A DNA stretch of 64,000 nucleotides from Acanthosepion pharaonis (GCA_903632075.3 CAHIKZ030000253.1:493501-557500), one strand, 5' to 3'. Counted from the stretch's first letter, positions 45,835 to 55,795 are shown. Program-made: numbers and translations. The notes: generated from the sequence alone by a model not told the origin.

Positions 45835-47619
45835 TTAGGGTTGCCCTTCAGGATAGAACATGGCTGGGGTGAGGACACCCACAGCTTGTCCCATTGAGCC
45901 AGTCCTCATCTCAATATCGAGCGAGTCATCCTGGGACAAGCCGCCGATGTCCGCAGGATATGTTAGCTTAAGAGCCCTGTAAAGGGATGGGTGAACAAAA
46001 AGCGGGACCCTCCCCTTACATTTCTTTGTTTCATCTAGATCTTCTTCAATGAGGACGGCAGCTGGGGGCACCACTTTTAAGGACGACTTTGCCTCCTCTA
46101 TCATGCCCCAAATCTCCCGCGTACCCGGGCCAGTTCTTACAACGGTTAACAGGGTTCGGGCCTTCTTGAAATTTTCCGGCACCTCCACATCCACCCCATT
46201 GATGTGCCGGAAGTTCCACAAAACTTTTAAGGGCTTCGGGTTTTTCGTTTGCCCGAAGACCCTTTCCGCCTGTTCCCGGGATACGCGGCAGACGTCTTCC
46301 CCTGGGAGATATGGTGGTTTGACTTTCTTTTTCTTTGTTACAACTTGCGATTCAGGGCTTCTGCCCCTTTTCTTAAGAGGAGACTGAATGGGTGTTGAAT
46401 TGGGTGTAGTTGAGGGTGTCATGCCCGAAGGCGTCCTCACCGGAGATGGTTTTGAAGAAAAAGTTTTTGACGGTGAGTTAGACAGAGATTTTGGTGGATG
46501 TGGTCTAATGAAAATGTTTTTATTTGATGAAGGGGAAAACGGGGCAGAGGATAGGGGGCCCGGTGCCCCCAGCGACTTTTTATCTTTAACCCGCTTGGCC
46601 TCTAGTTTCTCCTTCAATTTTTTCAAATCCAGTATTTTTTTCCAGCTCGGCTCATTCATTTTCTGGGTTTCAGTAGCTGTTTTCTCGTACGACGTCGAGG
46701 CGTCGCCTTCAGAGCTGGTAGAGGGAATGGGGCTGTAGGTGATTTTGTCCCTGGTGTCATGATGGGACTGAGGAACCGCTGTTTGGCTCTTCCCCTTGCC
46801 CCTAACCACGAGGTGCCATTCCCCCTCCTCCTTCTCCTTAACCACACTAGTGGCAGGCGTTGGTTTCGGGGGCAATGTGGGTTTGGACCCAATCGAGGGA
46901 CTTTGCCCATCGGTCCGCCTCGCAGCTAGACCCATTACAGGTGCCGCGGATTTATCCTTATCGGCCAAGGGGGAATTTTGGTCACCTACGACCGGAACTC
47001 CAGGGGCCTTCTTCCCTGGGCAGGAGGAGGAAAGGTGACCAGTCTCTCCACACCTCCAGCAAGTCGGACGCCTACCAGTCACAATGACCGGCATTTTCCG
47101 GTCGCCTAAAACCAAACAGTTGGGGACGGACTTGAAGGCCTCTTGATCAAGCATGATGTCAAAAGTCCATCCCCCGTTCAGATTGTCGGAGAGAGCTCCT
47201 AAAATCTGGCCGTACTGCATAAAAAATGCAGCCAGAAGCTCTCCCGAAATTTGAGGAGGAACCTCGAAAACGGCCACCCTGGTCCGCCTGCGGCCTTCAT
47301 ATTCTGTTCTCAATATTAGATCTTTCGTGATCAACTCCTTCTTGGCCATTGCCAGGCAATCTTCTGGTGTGGGCAGCAGAATGTCCCACATGAAGAAACC
47401 CCTACCTTTTATAACTCTTTGGGGTTTTATCCCCAGGGACAAAAGTGATTTGATCACAATGTCTTTAGTGGGGCGACAAATCTTTTTGGTTTTCTTGTCC
47501 ACCACGAAAACAGTCACCATTCTCTTAGAGAACATATCGAGTTCCTGGACATCATCGACGAACCCATCTTTGTTAACCAGATGGGCGTAACCTTTCGCCT
47601 TGTCCAGGAAATCCGCCAT
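45835..47619 (-). CDS. Tx1 LINE ORF1 protein (zinc-knuckle RNA-binding protein)
   Basis: 594 codons from the ATG at 47,619 (MADFLDKAKGYAHLV); the frame is open a little further upstream but without an ATG. Residues 30-175 form a folded-looking domain with FVVDKKTKKICRP and GRRRTRVAVFEVPP stretches, compatible with an RRM-like RNA-binding fold. A CCHC knuckle, CWRCGETGHLSSSC (Cys187, Cys190, His195, Cys200), follows. Next is a long Ser/Pro/Lys-rich, probably disordered segment (about 215-430) with basic runs such as KKRGRSP and KKKKVKPP that could be nuclear localisation signals. A second conserved-looking C-terminal region has FVHPSLYRALKL. It would coat the element RNA to form the RNP for retrotransposition. 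No frameshift or stop within this frame. Plus-strand frames over it are shadows. Confidence 0.85.
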   Translation of the reverse strand: MADFLDKAKGYAHLVNKDGFVDDVQELDMFSKRMVTVFVVDKKTKKICRPTKDIVIKSLLSLGIKPQRVIKGRGFFMWDILLPTPEDCLAMAKKELITKDLILRTEYEGRRRTRVAVFEVPPQISGELLAAFFMQYGQILGALSDNLNGGWTFDIMLDQEAFKSVPNCLVLGDRKMPVIVTGRRPTCWRCGETGHLSSSCPGKKAPGVPVVGDQNSPLADKDKSAAPVMGLAARRTDGQSPSIGSKPTLPPKPTPATSVVKEKEEGEWHLVVRGKGKSQTAVPQSHHDTRDKITYSPIPSTSSEGDASTSYEKTATETQKMNEPSWKKILDLKKLKEKLEAKRVKDKKSLGAPGPLSSAPFSPSSNKNIFIRPHPPKSLSNSPSKTFSSKPSPVRTPSGMTPSTTPNSTPIQSPLKKRGRSPESQVVTKKKKVKPPYLPGEDVCRVSREQAERVFGQTKNPKPLKVLWNFRHINGVDVEVPENFKKARTLLTVVRTGPGTREIWGMIEEAKSSLKVVPPAAVLIEEDLDETKKCKGRVPLFVHPSLYRALKLTYPADIGGLSQDDSLDIEMRTGSMGQAVGVLTPAMFYPEGQP

Positions 47620-47621
47620 GT

Positions 47622-47855
47622 TCAGTATACAGCTAGGAGGGACTTCCAACAAGACGGCAACTCCTCGGTCGATTTCACTGCTGCCTCTTTAGTGGCAACA
47701 TCAGTTCTGGTACTTTCTCCTTTTCTGGAGGTGCTTTGGTCAGATTTGGGGCTTTTACCAGCCCGCTTTTTCTCATCATTCTCATTTGGGTTGGTATTAT
47801 CACCCTTCCCAAAGAGGTCTTTTTTTACTTTTGACCGACTGCCTTCGTCGGCCAT
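47622..47855 (-). CDS. Small frame upstream of Tx1 ORF1
   Basis: 77 codons from ATG 47,855, highly charged (MADEGSRSKVKKDLFGKGD, then KKRAGKSPKSDQ), ending 3 nt before the ORF1 ATG in another frame. It could be an upstream ORF or, more likely, the true N-terminus of ORF1 separated by a single frameshift around 47,630-47,680, because the ORF1 frame is open back to about 47,652. No domain recognised. Confidence 0.45.
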   Translation of the reverse strand: MADEGSRSKVKKDLFGKGDNTNPNENDEKKRAGKSPKSDQSTSRKGESTRTDVATKEAAVKSTEELPSCWKSLLAVY

Positions 47856-48635
47856 GTTGAAAGAAAGTGGATACTACCACTAGCGGGTCTTGTAGTTTAT
47901 CACACAGGGAGAGGAGTTGGGAAAAAATCAAACAAAGAAAGCATGGATAAACCAGGAAATTTAAAAATATACAGACAAACAAAAAATAAAATAAAAAACT
48001 GAAAAAAAATAAACAGGTAAGACTTTCTTTTTTTTTTTAAACAAAAATAAAAATGTCGCCCGAAGGCAGCCGAAAATAAAAAGGAAAACCAAAAAACTTC
48101 TCTTTTTTTTCCGAACAATTAACAAATATACAAAAAGAAAAGAAAAAAAATAAAGTTTAGCGGCGTCAGCCGCTAAAGAAAATGAATAAAAAGAAAAATA
48201 AACTAGTCAAATAAAAAGGAGAAAGAAGGCGACTGAAGTCGCTAAAAAAAAATAAAAATAAAAAGGAAATAAAACGAAAGCTTCTTTTTCTTTTGTCTAA
48301 ACTGGTCTTTTTTTTTTTTTAAATTAGAGAAAATAAATAAAAAATAAGAAAGCAGTCGTCCGGTTTGACAAAGTCTTACCGGACTAAAAAAAGGAAAAAA
48401 TGTGAGCCGAAGCCCAAAAACAAATTAAAAAACAAACAAAAGAAATGGAAAAAAATTAAAAAGAATGAAACTAAAACAATAACTTATCAGAAAAGCAGGT
48501 CCGGTGTTTTTCACAAAAAAGTTCGTCCAAATAATAAGCAAAGCAGAAACAGTCTCACCACACAGTACTGAAAAAAAAAGGTGGGGGGGTGAGAGTAACA
48601 GTCAGAATAACAGTCAAAAACGCTCTCTGTTGTCG
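47856..48635 (-). promoter_or_regulatory. Tx1 LINE 5' UTR with phased small hairpins
   Basis: 780 bp, very A/T-rich with A-runs, punctuated by GC hairpins: 48,055-48,071 (GCC-CGAA-GGC), 48,156-48,177 (9-bp stem TTTAGCGGC/GCCGCTAAA, GTCA loop), 48,229-48,242 (GCGAC-TGAA-GTCGC) and 48,358-48,384 (GTCCGGT/ACCGGAC, 13-nt loop). The first 340 bp (48,635-48,297) also occur at 41,264-41,606. LINE 5' UTRs usually hold the internal promoter; whether these hairpins matter is unknown. Confidence 0.55.
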
Positions 48636-48710
48636 CTCTCTAGAGTGCTATGTCGTCTACTTAATATAGGCCTGGAAGAGTCTATTGTGTAGTTAGTTTC
48701 CGGTCTCACA
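48636..48710 (-). repeat. Gypsy LTR, second part of the split copy
   Basis: Matches 52,768-52,842 (GAGTGCTATGTCGTCTACTT and on to GGTCTCACA). Together with 41,078-41,240 it rebuilds a full LTR length of about 238 bp. Confidence 0.85.
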
Positions 48711-48891
48711 ATACCCCGCTTCCAAAGAGTTTTCTTTTTGAAAAGGAGAGAAAAAATAAAACTTTTAATACTTTTTCCTCTTGGGATTTACGTCGAGCGG
48801 TTGAGTAAATTTCCTTTTCCTTCGTCGCAGTTCAGGAGAGACTTGGGGCATGTCGAGATCGAAGTGATCGAAAATTACGTCGATCGGCTCT
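48711..48891 (-). other. Gypsy 3' untranslated end and polypurine tract
   Basis: Between the integrase stop and the split LTR. The minus strand immediately before the LTR reads GGAAGCGGGGTAT, a plausible polypurine tract for plus-strand priming. Confidence 0.5.
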
Positions 48892-49985
48892 TCACAGTGA
48901 TTCCTCCGATTCCTTCAAACGGCATTTTCTGAGGTGGTTCCAATGGCGTTTGTGAATGTTTTTCGGTCCTTGGACCATATATACCAGTTCGCCAATTCTC
49001 TGCTTTATGGTGCCCACTTCCCAGAATGTCATATTGTTCTTGTACGCCTTGAAAAAGAGCCTATCGCCAGGATTGAAATATTTCCTATGAGGCGATACGG
49101 TTTTTTTTTTAAACTTTGCTTGCCGTGGAATCAGTTTGTCGAAGACAAACTTTATTTTCCTTGCGAACATTGTTTCTGCAGGCGAGTTTCCCATAGGCGT
49201 GTTCGGATTAGGGGTTATCCGATACACCTGCAGAAATTGTTGCAATGCTCTATCTGTCGGTGTGCCTAGTGGCTTTCTTAAATCCCTTTTTAAAGTGTCC
49301 ACGAACCTTTCAGTCCGGCCATTTGACCTAGGGTGGTACTGAGGCGTTGTAACGTGGTCCACCTAATATGACTTGCAGAAGTCTCTAAATTCACTTGATG
49401 TGAATTGAGTGCCATTATCAGTAAATATACAATCTACGACGCCAAAACGCGCGAATAGCTCGTGTAAAAATCCGATCGCAGTTTGTGGTTGGTCTTTTTA
49501 CATTGTAGGACCTCAGGCCATTTCGAGTGGCTATCCACAACAATGAGATAGTACATGTTGTCCATAGGCCCTGCAAAATCCACATGGATTCTTTGCCAAG
49601 GATGATCTGTTTTGGACCATGGTTCGCACGTCGTGTTTGAGCTTTTGCTGCAAGCGCACATCCTTGCAGATGCTTCTATCATGTCTGCTATGTCCTTGTC
49701 CATGTTTGGCCAATAAACGTAGCAGCGCATGAGGCTTTTCGTACGGTTCTTCCCTGGATGTCCCATGTGAAAATCCCTGAGGATTTTTCTTTTGTAAGCT
49801 GTTTGGAATCACTACGCAGTCATTATATAGTAGGACATCATCGCAAAGGGAGAAAACTTCAGGCACATTGGGGTCTTTGTTGCGCATTTGCTTTTTTATG
49901 GATTGAATGAATTCATCCTCTCGAGACTCCCTTTTTATGTCGGCCAAAGTAACTGGGAGCTCTCTTATGGTACTCGCGATCATGT
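48892..49985 (-). pseudogene. Gypsy integrase region, broken
   Basis: Three minus frames together encode the integrase. 49,983-49,531 carries the linker and start of the zinc-binding region. 49,766-49,434 continues GHPGKNRTKSLMRCYVYWPN with the H2C2 motif's later cysteines (CACSKSS), then HPWQRIHVDFAGPM with the first catalytic Asp and VVDSHSKWPEV. The second Asp lies in TDNGTQFTS-type sequence around 49,380-49,440 that is interrupted. 49,362-48,892 supplies TTPQYHPRSNGRTERFVDTL with the catalytic Glu and the C-terminal domain with GDRLFFK. At least two frameshifts. Integrase would insert the element DNA; this copy cannot. Confidence 0.8.
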
Positions 49986-50495
49986 TTTTGATTTCACAAT
50001 TTGTCCTTCAAAGACTTCTGTATTTTTTGGAATGAGTCGCGATAAACTGTTTGCATGGCAAATATTTTTGGATGTTAGGAACTCTATCTTGAAATCATAG
50101 TTTAAGAGAATCGTTCCCCAACGAAGTAGTCTATTTGCAGTATAGAATATCAGATCTTTTTTAGACCCAAAAATTGTGATTAGAGGTTTATGATCTGTCT
50201 GCAGTATGAACCGTCTACCATGTAGATATCTGTGAAACTTTGTCACAGCGAATAATAACTCTAGAGCCTCTTTCTCTATTTGGGAATATTGTTTCTCAGC
50301 TGGAAGTAGAGATCTTGATGCGTGAGCCACAGCTTTTCGCGAACCGTCTGGCAGTTTATGTAATATGCAAGCGCCTATGCCGTACGAGCTTGCATCACTT
50401 GCGACTATGATGTCGAGACTAGCGTCGAAATGTGTGAGGGAGAGGTCTGAAGTAAGAGTTTTCTTGATTTTCTCGATTGCGTCTTGGCATTCCGG
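49980..50495 (-). pseudogene. Gypsy RNase H region
   Basis: Minus-strand frame to a stop at 49,980; the upper part begins just after the in-frame stop at about 50,499. The start of the RNase H fold includes IIVASDASSYGIGA (about 50,410), then AVAHASRSLLPAEKQYSQIE, KEALELLFAVTKF and TDHKPL. This domain removes the RNA strand during reverse transcription. The key acidic residues (Asp in SDASS, Glu in EKEAL, Asp in TDHKP) look preserved. It ends in an early stop before integrase. Confidence 0.8.
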
Positions 50496-51535
50496 GGTTC
50501 ATGACCATGGATTGTCCTTTTTTAAAAGTTGGTTGAGAGGACCTCTCAAATTTTGCATGTTCTTAATGAACCCTTGGTAAAAGTTAGCTAGGCCGAGGAA
50601 GCTTTGTAACGCTTGAACGTTATCTGGGGCCGGCATGTTTCTGATCGCGCTGGCTCTTTCTGGTTCCGGCCGACGACCATCTTTATTTATAATGTGACCT
50701 AAGTATTTAATCTCTGGTAAGAAAAAGTCACACTTTGCCTCCTTAACCGTAAAACCGTATTCTTGTATTTTTTTGAATACGTTTATTATATGGTTCCGGT
50801 GCTCTGACATAGTTTTACTAGTAACCAGTATATCATCAAAATAGGCTGTTGCGTAGTCAAGGTCGCCCAGCATGGCGTCCATGACCTGCTGGAAAATTGC
50901 AGGCGCAACCTTTACTCCAGAAGCCAGTCTGTTGTATTTGTACAACCCTCTATGGGTGTTTATTCAGAGCAATTTGGAACTTTCTTCTTCCACCTCTATC
51001 TGAAGGTATGCGTCCGAGAGGTTGATTTTAGAAAAAAAATTTCCACCATTGAGTTTATTGAAAATTTCTTCAGGGCTTGGGAGAGGATAGTGGTGATCAT
51101 GCAAGGCATCGTTTAACCCTGTGGAAAAATCTGCGCATACTCGTATTTGATTGGACTTCTTTTTTACGTAGACCGTAGGTGCTGCCCACTCGCTGAAATC
51201 GGTTTTTGACAGAATCCTGCTTGTTCGAGTCTATCTAACTCTTTGTTGATTTGCTCTAGAGCAGCGAAAGGGACATTCCGTTTCTTTTTGAATACCGGTT
51301 GTGCACTGTCCTTCACCTTGAACTTGACTTTCATTTTAGTACATTTCCCAAGGCCGCCAGAAAAAACCTGGGGAAATTGTTGTTTGAGTTCCTTTTTTAG
51401 ATTTACCAAATTGGACGTTGTACTTTGTATCTTGCGACAAAATGTACTCATTGGGCAATCCCAAAGATTGAATTTTCCTATCCAATCTGTTCCAAATAAG
51501 TTAGCTGAAGTTTTCAATACGTAGGCTTTGAGCAT
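50496..51535 (-). pseudogene. Gypsy reverse transcriptase region, broken
   Basis: N-terminal part 51,535-51,164 (QQFPQVFSGGLGKCTKMKVK, then VPFAALEQINKELDRLEQAG). After a frameshift the middle (about 51,160-50,950) reads VRVCADFSTGLNDALH-like sequence, then a stop. The palm and thumb are in 50,945-50,499 with FQQVMDAMLGDLDYATAYFDDILV. The YFDD box is residues 35-38 of that frame, followed by CDFFLPEIKYLGHIINKDG and ALQSFLGLANFYQGFI. A stop follows NPWS at 50,499. Catalytic residues are visible but the gene is interrupted at least three times. Confidence 0.85.
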
Positions 51536-51576
51536 TTTGGTAACTCCATTTAGTGTTACTGTAAGTATTACCTCGC

Positions 51577-52467
51577 CTAAAATGTTAATTTTTCGCCAGT
51601 TACGGATTTTGCTGTTTTATCCGTTTTTAATAAGGTCGGCTTGTTTAATTTTCGCCAAGTACGACAATTAATGGTTGAAAGATCGGAACCCGAGTCAAGC
51701 TGGAATTTAATGGACTTATTGAAAATATCCACAGTTACATATTTTCTTAAATTCCTATCAACAATATCGTCAGCTTGAGCTTGCATAATTTTATGTTTGG
51801 GTTTTCTCGTTCTGTTAGCGTACCAGCACGAAGTTAAAGTATGCCCACTTTTATTGCAATTTTTGCAATATTTTTTGTTCTTAACTGGACAGAATTTCAT
51901 ACAATGCCATTTACCACAATGGTAACATGGTCCGGGCGGTTTCTTTAACCTATTTGGGTTTTGGTTACTGCGGAATTTAGGACATGGGATTTGCCTTTTG
52001 TCTTTTTGAGGGGAATAGGAGGTAGACTTGCTTCTGATTTTATTTATCTGAGCAACACCTGAATCCTCGATAGTGTTTGAGTCACGCTTTACAGATATTA
52101 CTCTTTGACAGTCCTCTGCCAGTTTTTGCAGAGTCAATCCTTGTTCGTTCTCAAGCTTGGTCAGTACCCGTCGTAAGACTTCGGCGTCTTCTGCTGATAC
52201 TAGACCTTGTGCGAAAACTAAGCACTTGAAATCATCGGCAGTCAGTTCGGCTAGTTTAAAATCATTACAGAGCTTGTTTACCGATGCTGCAAACGTTAGA
52301 AAATCTTGCTGGTTGTCTTTCACTGTGTTCAGGCATTTCCAACGTTTGTGGAACAAGATTGCGTTAGGCCCGAATACTTCCGGGAACGCGTGGAGTTTGT
52401 GTATTTTTCGAGCACTGTCGCTATTGATATGGTGAGAACGAAATTCTCGAATCTTTTCTGTCGCCAC
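51577..52467 (-). pseudogene. Gypsy Gag zinc knuckles and protease
   Basis: 296-codon minus frame. The listed start is GTG and the true Gag start is probably upstream in another frame (the 52,640-52,329 frame overlaps it). Residues 30-125 look like a capsid-type helical region, with FLTFAASVNKLCNDF. Two knuckles follow: CYHCGKWHCMKFC (Cys181, Cys184, His188, Cys193) and CKNCNKSGHTLTSC (Cys201, Cys204, His209, Cys214). The aspartic protease begins with FQLDSGSDLSTINC, the active site DSG at 258-260. The frame stops in the protease (after TGEKLTF) and the rest shifts frame. Gag packages the RNA and the protease processes Gag-Pol. Confidence 0.85.
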
Positions 52468-52603
52468 TGTTGTGGGACTGGCAAGGTATTGCGGTTTTTC
52501 GACGTGAATGCGTTTCTAAAATTCTTCATCGACCCAGATGTGGGATTGGTAAGGTATTGAGGTTTCGCCGTGAGTGCATTTCTAGAATCCTCGTCGCCAC
52601 TGA
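52468..52603 (-). promoter_or_regulatory. Gypsy leader with primer-binding site and 65-68-bp tandem repeat
   Basis: Just inside the complete LTR, the minus strand reads TCAG then TGGCGACGAGGATTC, a candidate primer-binding site (starts TGG; tRNA partner not identified). A segment GTGGGACTGGCAAGGTATTG plus a TCTAGAATCCTCGTCGCC-like end recurs: GTGGGA landmarks at 52,472 and 52,540, and GTGGGT at 52,605 in the LTR edge. So the LTR/PBS junction region is duplicated at 65-68-bp spacing. Confidence 0.55.
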
Positions 52604-52842
52604 TGTGGGTGCCAAAGTCGGGACCACAGAAGTAAAACACGGAACACGGGTTAGATGTAAGAAATATATATTAACAACTGGTTACAGAGATAGTGTAAGC
52701 AGAGCTTACTATAAGTTAGTGTCCAACACTGGTAGTCGTACTAGACTCTCATTGTCACTCTCTGTCTCTCTCTCGAGTGCTATGTCGTCTACTTAATATA
52801 GGCCTGGAAGAGTCTATTGTGTAGGTAGTTTCCGGTCTCACA
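52604..52842 (-). repeat. Gypsy LTR, complete copy
   Basis: 239 bp. On the minus strand it starts TGTGAGACCGGAAACTACC and ends GGCACCCACA (TG...CA). It is nearly identical to the split copy at 41,078-41,240 plus 48,636-48,710. Confidence 0.9.
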
Positions 52843-53796
52843 ATAGTTTCGTTCTAAGTTATTAATAACATTAGAAAATAAATCTTCTAATAGTATATGT
52901 ATAAATAGAAAAGACATTTAGAGTTTTCTAGAAGATTTCTATTTTGTTTTCCATTCTTTGAGAGCTTGTCTTTCTTAAAGTCTGTGTTCTTCTCGTTCTT
53001 TTAATCTATTTTTGTCTATTTCTCTTCTCTGTTCTTAATGCATTCAGGGCCATTCTGATAATTATTTTTATTTCTTTATATCTTATTTCGGAACGTGCTC
53101 TCACTGACAGCATTTTATCACCCTTCTACAGACTTCCTTGATGTTTCCACTGCTCAATAGAATATTTCGTTGTTAGTTTAAAAAAATATTTTTCTTATAT
53201 CCCTCTTTCTACGTTTAGATGATACTGTTTTAAGAACATCTTTTACAGTTATGTCATTTTCCTCTTAAGAGTTTCAATTTTCATTTTTATTCCTTTTTAT
53301 ACTTTGTCTAATATTGGAAGTTCTGTTTGTAGAACTTCAATCACTTTCTAGATTTCCGTCATCGTGATATATGTTTAATTTTGTGCTGACTTTTGTTTTC
53401 CTATGATTTGATGTGTGCTGCTTACGTCAGCAGAATAGACAACTTTACAGATTTTTAGTCGATGTTTGAACATACTTTTCAATTTCTTTACAAGCTTACA
53501 ATGTAATAATGCTTTTCGTTTTATTGTCAAAATTTTCTATTTCCTCATCTTGTTCTTTTGTCTATTTTTCTTAATTTCCTAATGAGAGGTTTTTTCAGTT
53601 CCTCATTTTTCTCTTTATTTGAATTACTTTATCTCATTAAGCGATTTAATTGTTTTCTCCTATCTTTTCTCATATTGATTATTTGTCCTTTAGTTTCATT
53701 AAAATAACTCTCATTATTTAAATAATATGTTTATTATTATTATTTGTTAAGTTTTTAATAAAGATTTTCTATGATATCACAAGAACCACGTACGCG
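52843..53796. other. T-rich spacer, unclassified
   Basis: Strongly T-rich on the plus strand. On the minus strand it reads as Lys/Glu-rich broken frames (53,280-53,640) that could be a decayed coiled-coil coding region, but I recognise no family. Confidence 0.4.
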
Positions 53797-53797
53797 T

Positions 53798-53829
<32 letters not shown>

Positions 53830-53830
53830 A
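53797..53830. repeat. (CA)n microsatellite
   Basis: About 15 CA units. Confidence 0.95.
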
Positions 53831-54075
53831 TGCTCTCGAAATAATTCGGTTGAGCTCTTTGAGAGTGGCTGCTGCTAATACAATGCTCTTCAACTAGAAT
53901 AGAGTTCTCTTTGCGACTGACATCCTTCGTATAGTAAAAACGTTAAAATTTCCCTTACTCTCTGCCGGGCGACAATAGCTTTTGGGGGTAGAATCTCTGA
54001 CTAATTTCAAATTGGTCGGGTTTCGATCCTGGCTTGAAGCAACTGTCATACAGCGAAACAGTATGTCTGTGGATG

Positions 54076-54079
<4 letters not shown>

Positions 54080-54137
<58 letters not shown>

Positions 54138-54195
54138 ACAAAATGGAAGAAGTTTGCTTGTGAGGCGTTTCATCCTTCAGGACTTCAACGGACAA
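54080..54195 (-). repeat. (TA)n(TG)n plus linked GGCG motif repeat
   Basis: (TA)n at 54,080-54,128, TG to 54,137, then a 60-bp segment related to those at 4.63 kb and 5.45 kb. On the minus strand (54,162-54,190) it reads GTTGAAGTCC, TGAA, GGATGAAACGCC, the third copy of this (TA)n-associated motif. Confidence 0.65.
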
Positions 54196-54437
54196 AATTT
54201 GGTATGTTTGTACGACTACACATACGGATCAGTGAATTTTAGTTCGATGAAGTTCACGAATAAACTTTTCCAACTAAGTCATACATTTTCCCCAATATTT
54301 TTCTATATATATAAAATATATATCGTTATCTCAACTCGATCAAACATTAGACAATTTAATCCCATCTTGGTCGAGCCAATAACATTTCAGCACCTCCACA
54401 TACGCTCACCTAAACGTACCAAACACACGTAAATATT

Positions 54438-54460
54438 ATCTATCTATCTATCTATCTATC
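54438..54460. repeat. Short (CTAT)n
   Basis: About six CTAT units directly 5' of the second 374-bp block. Confidence 0.9.
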
Positions 54461-54470
54461 TTGAAGGCTG

Positions 54471-54844
54471 TTTTTATCATTCATCTCTCATCTCCAATGA
54501 ATTTGAGGTCGAAATATGACATTTTCCTGTGTCGAGTCAAAAGAAAAAGACAATTCTTTAAACGATGATCGATGTTCACTTTCGCAAAGTTCATATGGAA
54601 TCCATTCAGAAAATGGGTTCCACATAAATGCTTCTGAATGTTTCGTATGGCTTGAAAATGATATACAACTTTTGCCTGATTGCGTCAGCGATAAATCACT
54701 ACACAGATTTTTCTGTGTATTATTGTATTTATAAATATATATCCAATAACACGTTTCTTCTTTACAAATTCATCCCCTGGTCTTTAAAATTTCCCTCCTT
54801 CAAGTGATGAAAATCTAGAGAAGAAATTATTCATAACATTTTAT
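54471..54844 (+). repeat. 374-bp block, twin of 21,709-22,082
   Basis: Same length and orientation as the first copy with one mismatch found. The contained 72-codon frame is 54,516-54,734. The right flank (TTAAATCAATCTAGATATT) differs from the first copy, so the shared block ends sharply at TAACATTTTAT on the right and at or near the CTAT tract on the left. Confidence 0.95.
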
Positions 54845-55689
54845 TTAAATCAATCTAGATATTTTTATTAAATTTAAATTATTTTTATGTATACAAAATA
54901 TTTAAAAATTCAAGTTACATATGTTGATTTGTAGAGTGCAATTTTATAGTCAATTTGAAAATGTGTTTATCACGCAAGATAGCGTGTGAAAAAATTGTCG
55001 CATGTTCGTTTCTCAGTCAACACCAACAATCACATAAACAAGCGACGTCTGATTTTCTATGTTTCTAATTATTGCCCTAAATGCATTAATATTTATTCGA
55101 TACAGAGGTAAATTTAATATTAAAATTGCTTAATATTGATTCGAAAGAATTGTTGTATACCTGCACTGTAGGTTGTGTGTACATCAAATGCTTAAAGTAA
55201 ATGCAGAATATTACACGATGAAAGGCAAAAATGATCGTTAACTTCTGTTAATAATTGATTTAAAAATTTGGATGTGTTAGAATTTTAAATTTACATTACA
55301 GTTATTTTGGATACAAAAGAAGTTTTATGATTTTAATTACTATTTTTATATTTTTGCTTATTCTTCGTAAGATTTTGTTTGTTTTAATCTATCTAAAGTA
55401 TCTATATAAGACTTTAAGTCTTTAATTAAGTCATGAAAATATTCATTGTGAAGGCTGGAAACTGTCATCCATTTTAGGAAATCAAACTTTTATATTCTGT
55501 ATTTTTTATTATTGCAATTGGATGGGTCAATTTTATAACACCGATTTATATGTCTCCTTGGGACGTTTTCACTTTTTGTTTTCTTGATGTTAGTGTGTAG
55601 GAAAATGGATATTGATTTTCATAAATCCAAAGAAAAAGTAACAAGAATGGCAATGGTTATTTTCTAAGCGTATCATAGATGTGACACAA
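54845..55689. other. AT-rich spacer
   Basis: Nothing recognised. Confidence 0.5.
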
Positions 55690-55795
55690 GGGCGAAAGTA
55701 TGGCCACTCCGTCAGGATCGGACTCACTATTTAGTCGTAATTGATCTAGCGAAACAAGCTTGCTAACCATTACACCACGCCAAGTTTCCCATGTC
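55690..55795 (-). repeat. tRNA-derived SINE, same family as 16.1 kb
   Basis: On the minus strand: GGCGTGGTGTAATGGTTAGC (A box), AAGCTTGTTTCGCTAGATCA, and GTGAGTCCGATCCTGAC (B box). It matches the third unit at 16,385-16,505 and is better preserved at its head. Confidence 0.7.

Larger units (their letters stand above)
41607..48635 (-). mobile_element. Tx1-type (L1 superfamily) non-LTR retrotransposon
   Basis: About 7.0 kb, minus strand: 5' UTR (48,635-47,856), upstream small frame and ORF1 (47,855-45,835), ORF2 (45,823-42,361, broken), 3' UTR (42,360-41,607). GC content is far higher than the flanks in the coding part. The APE endonuclease, the RT with the GPEQTCAVKGRTIQDNL stretch typical of Tx1 proteins, and a C-terminal CCHC motif give the class. 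Relatives of this group often insert at specific targets; here the target is a TCTC-rich tract of the Gypsy LTR. ORF1 is intact while ORF2 is not, so the copy is dead but probably young. Confidence 0.85.
41078..52842 (-). mobile_element. Gypsy-type LTR retrotransposon, split by a nested Tx1-type LINE
   Basis: Minus-strand element. The complete LTR is 52,604-52,842. The other LTR is broken into 41,078-41,240 and about 48,636-48,710 by a LINE insertion of roughly 7.4 kb. The coding interior (52,467-48,892) runs gag zinc knuckles, protease, RT, RNase H, integrase, the Gypsy (Metaviridae) order. A purine-rich tract next to the inner edge of the split LTR (minus strand GGAAGCGGGGTAT, 48,711-48,723) is the likely polypurine tract. 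TGGCGACGAGGATTC just inside the complete LTR is the candidate primer-binding site. Several frameshifts and stops show it is dead. I could not establish a target-site duplication. Confidence 0.85.

Noticed and set aside
46049..47590. Several 80-116 codon plus-strand frames
   Set aside because: Shadows of the Tx1 ORF1 on the minus strand; composition follows the antisense of ORF1.
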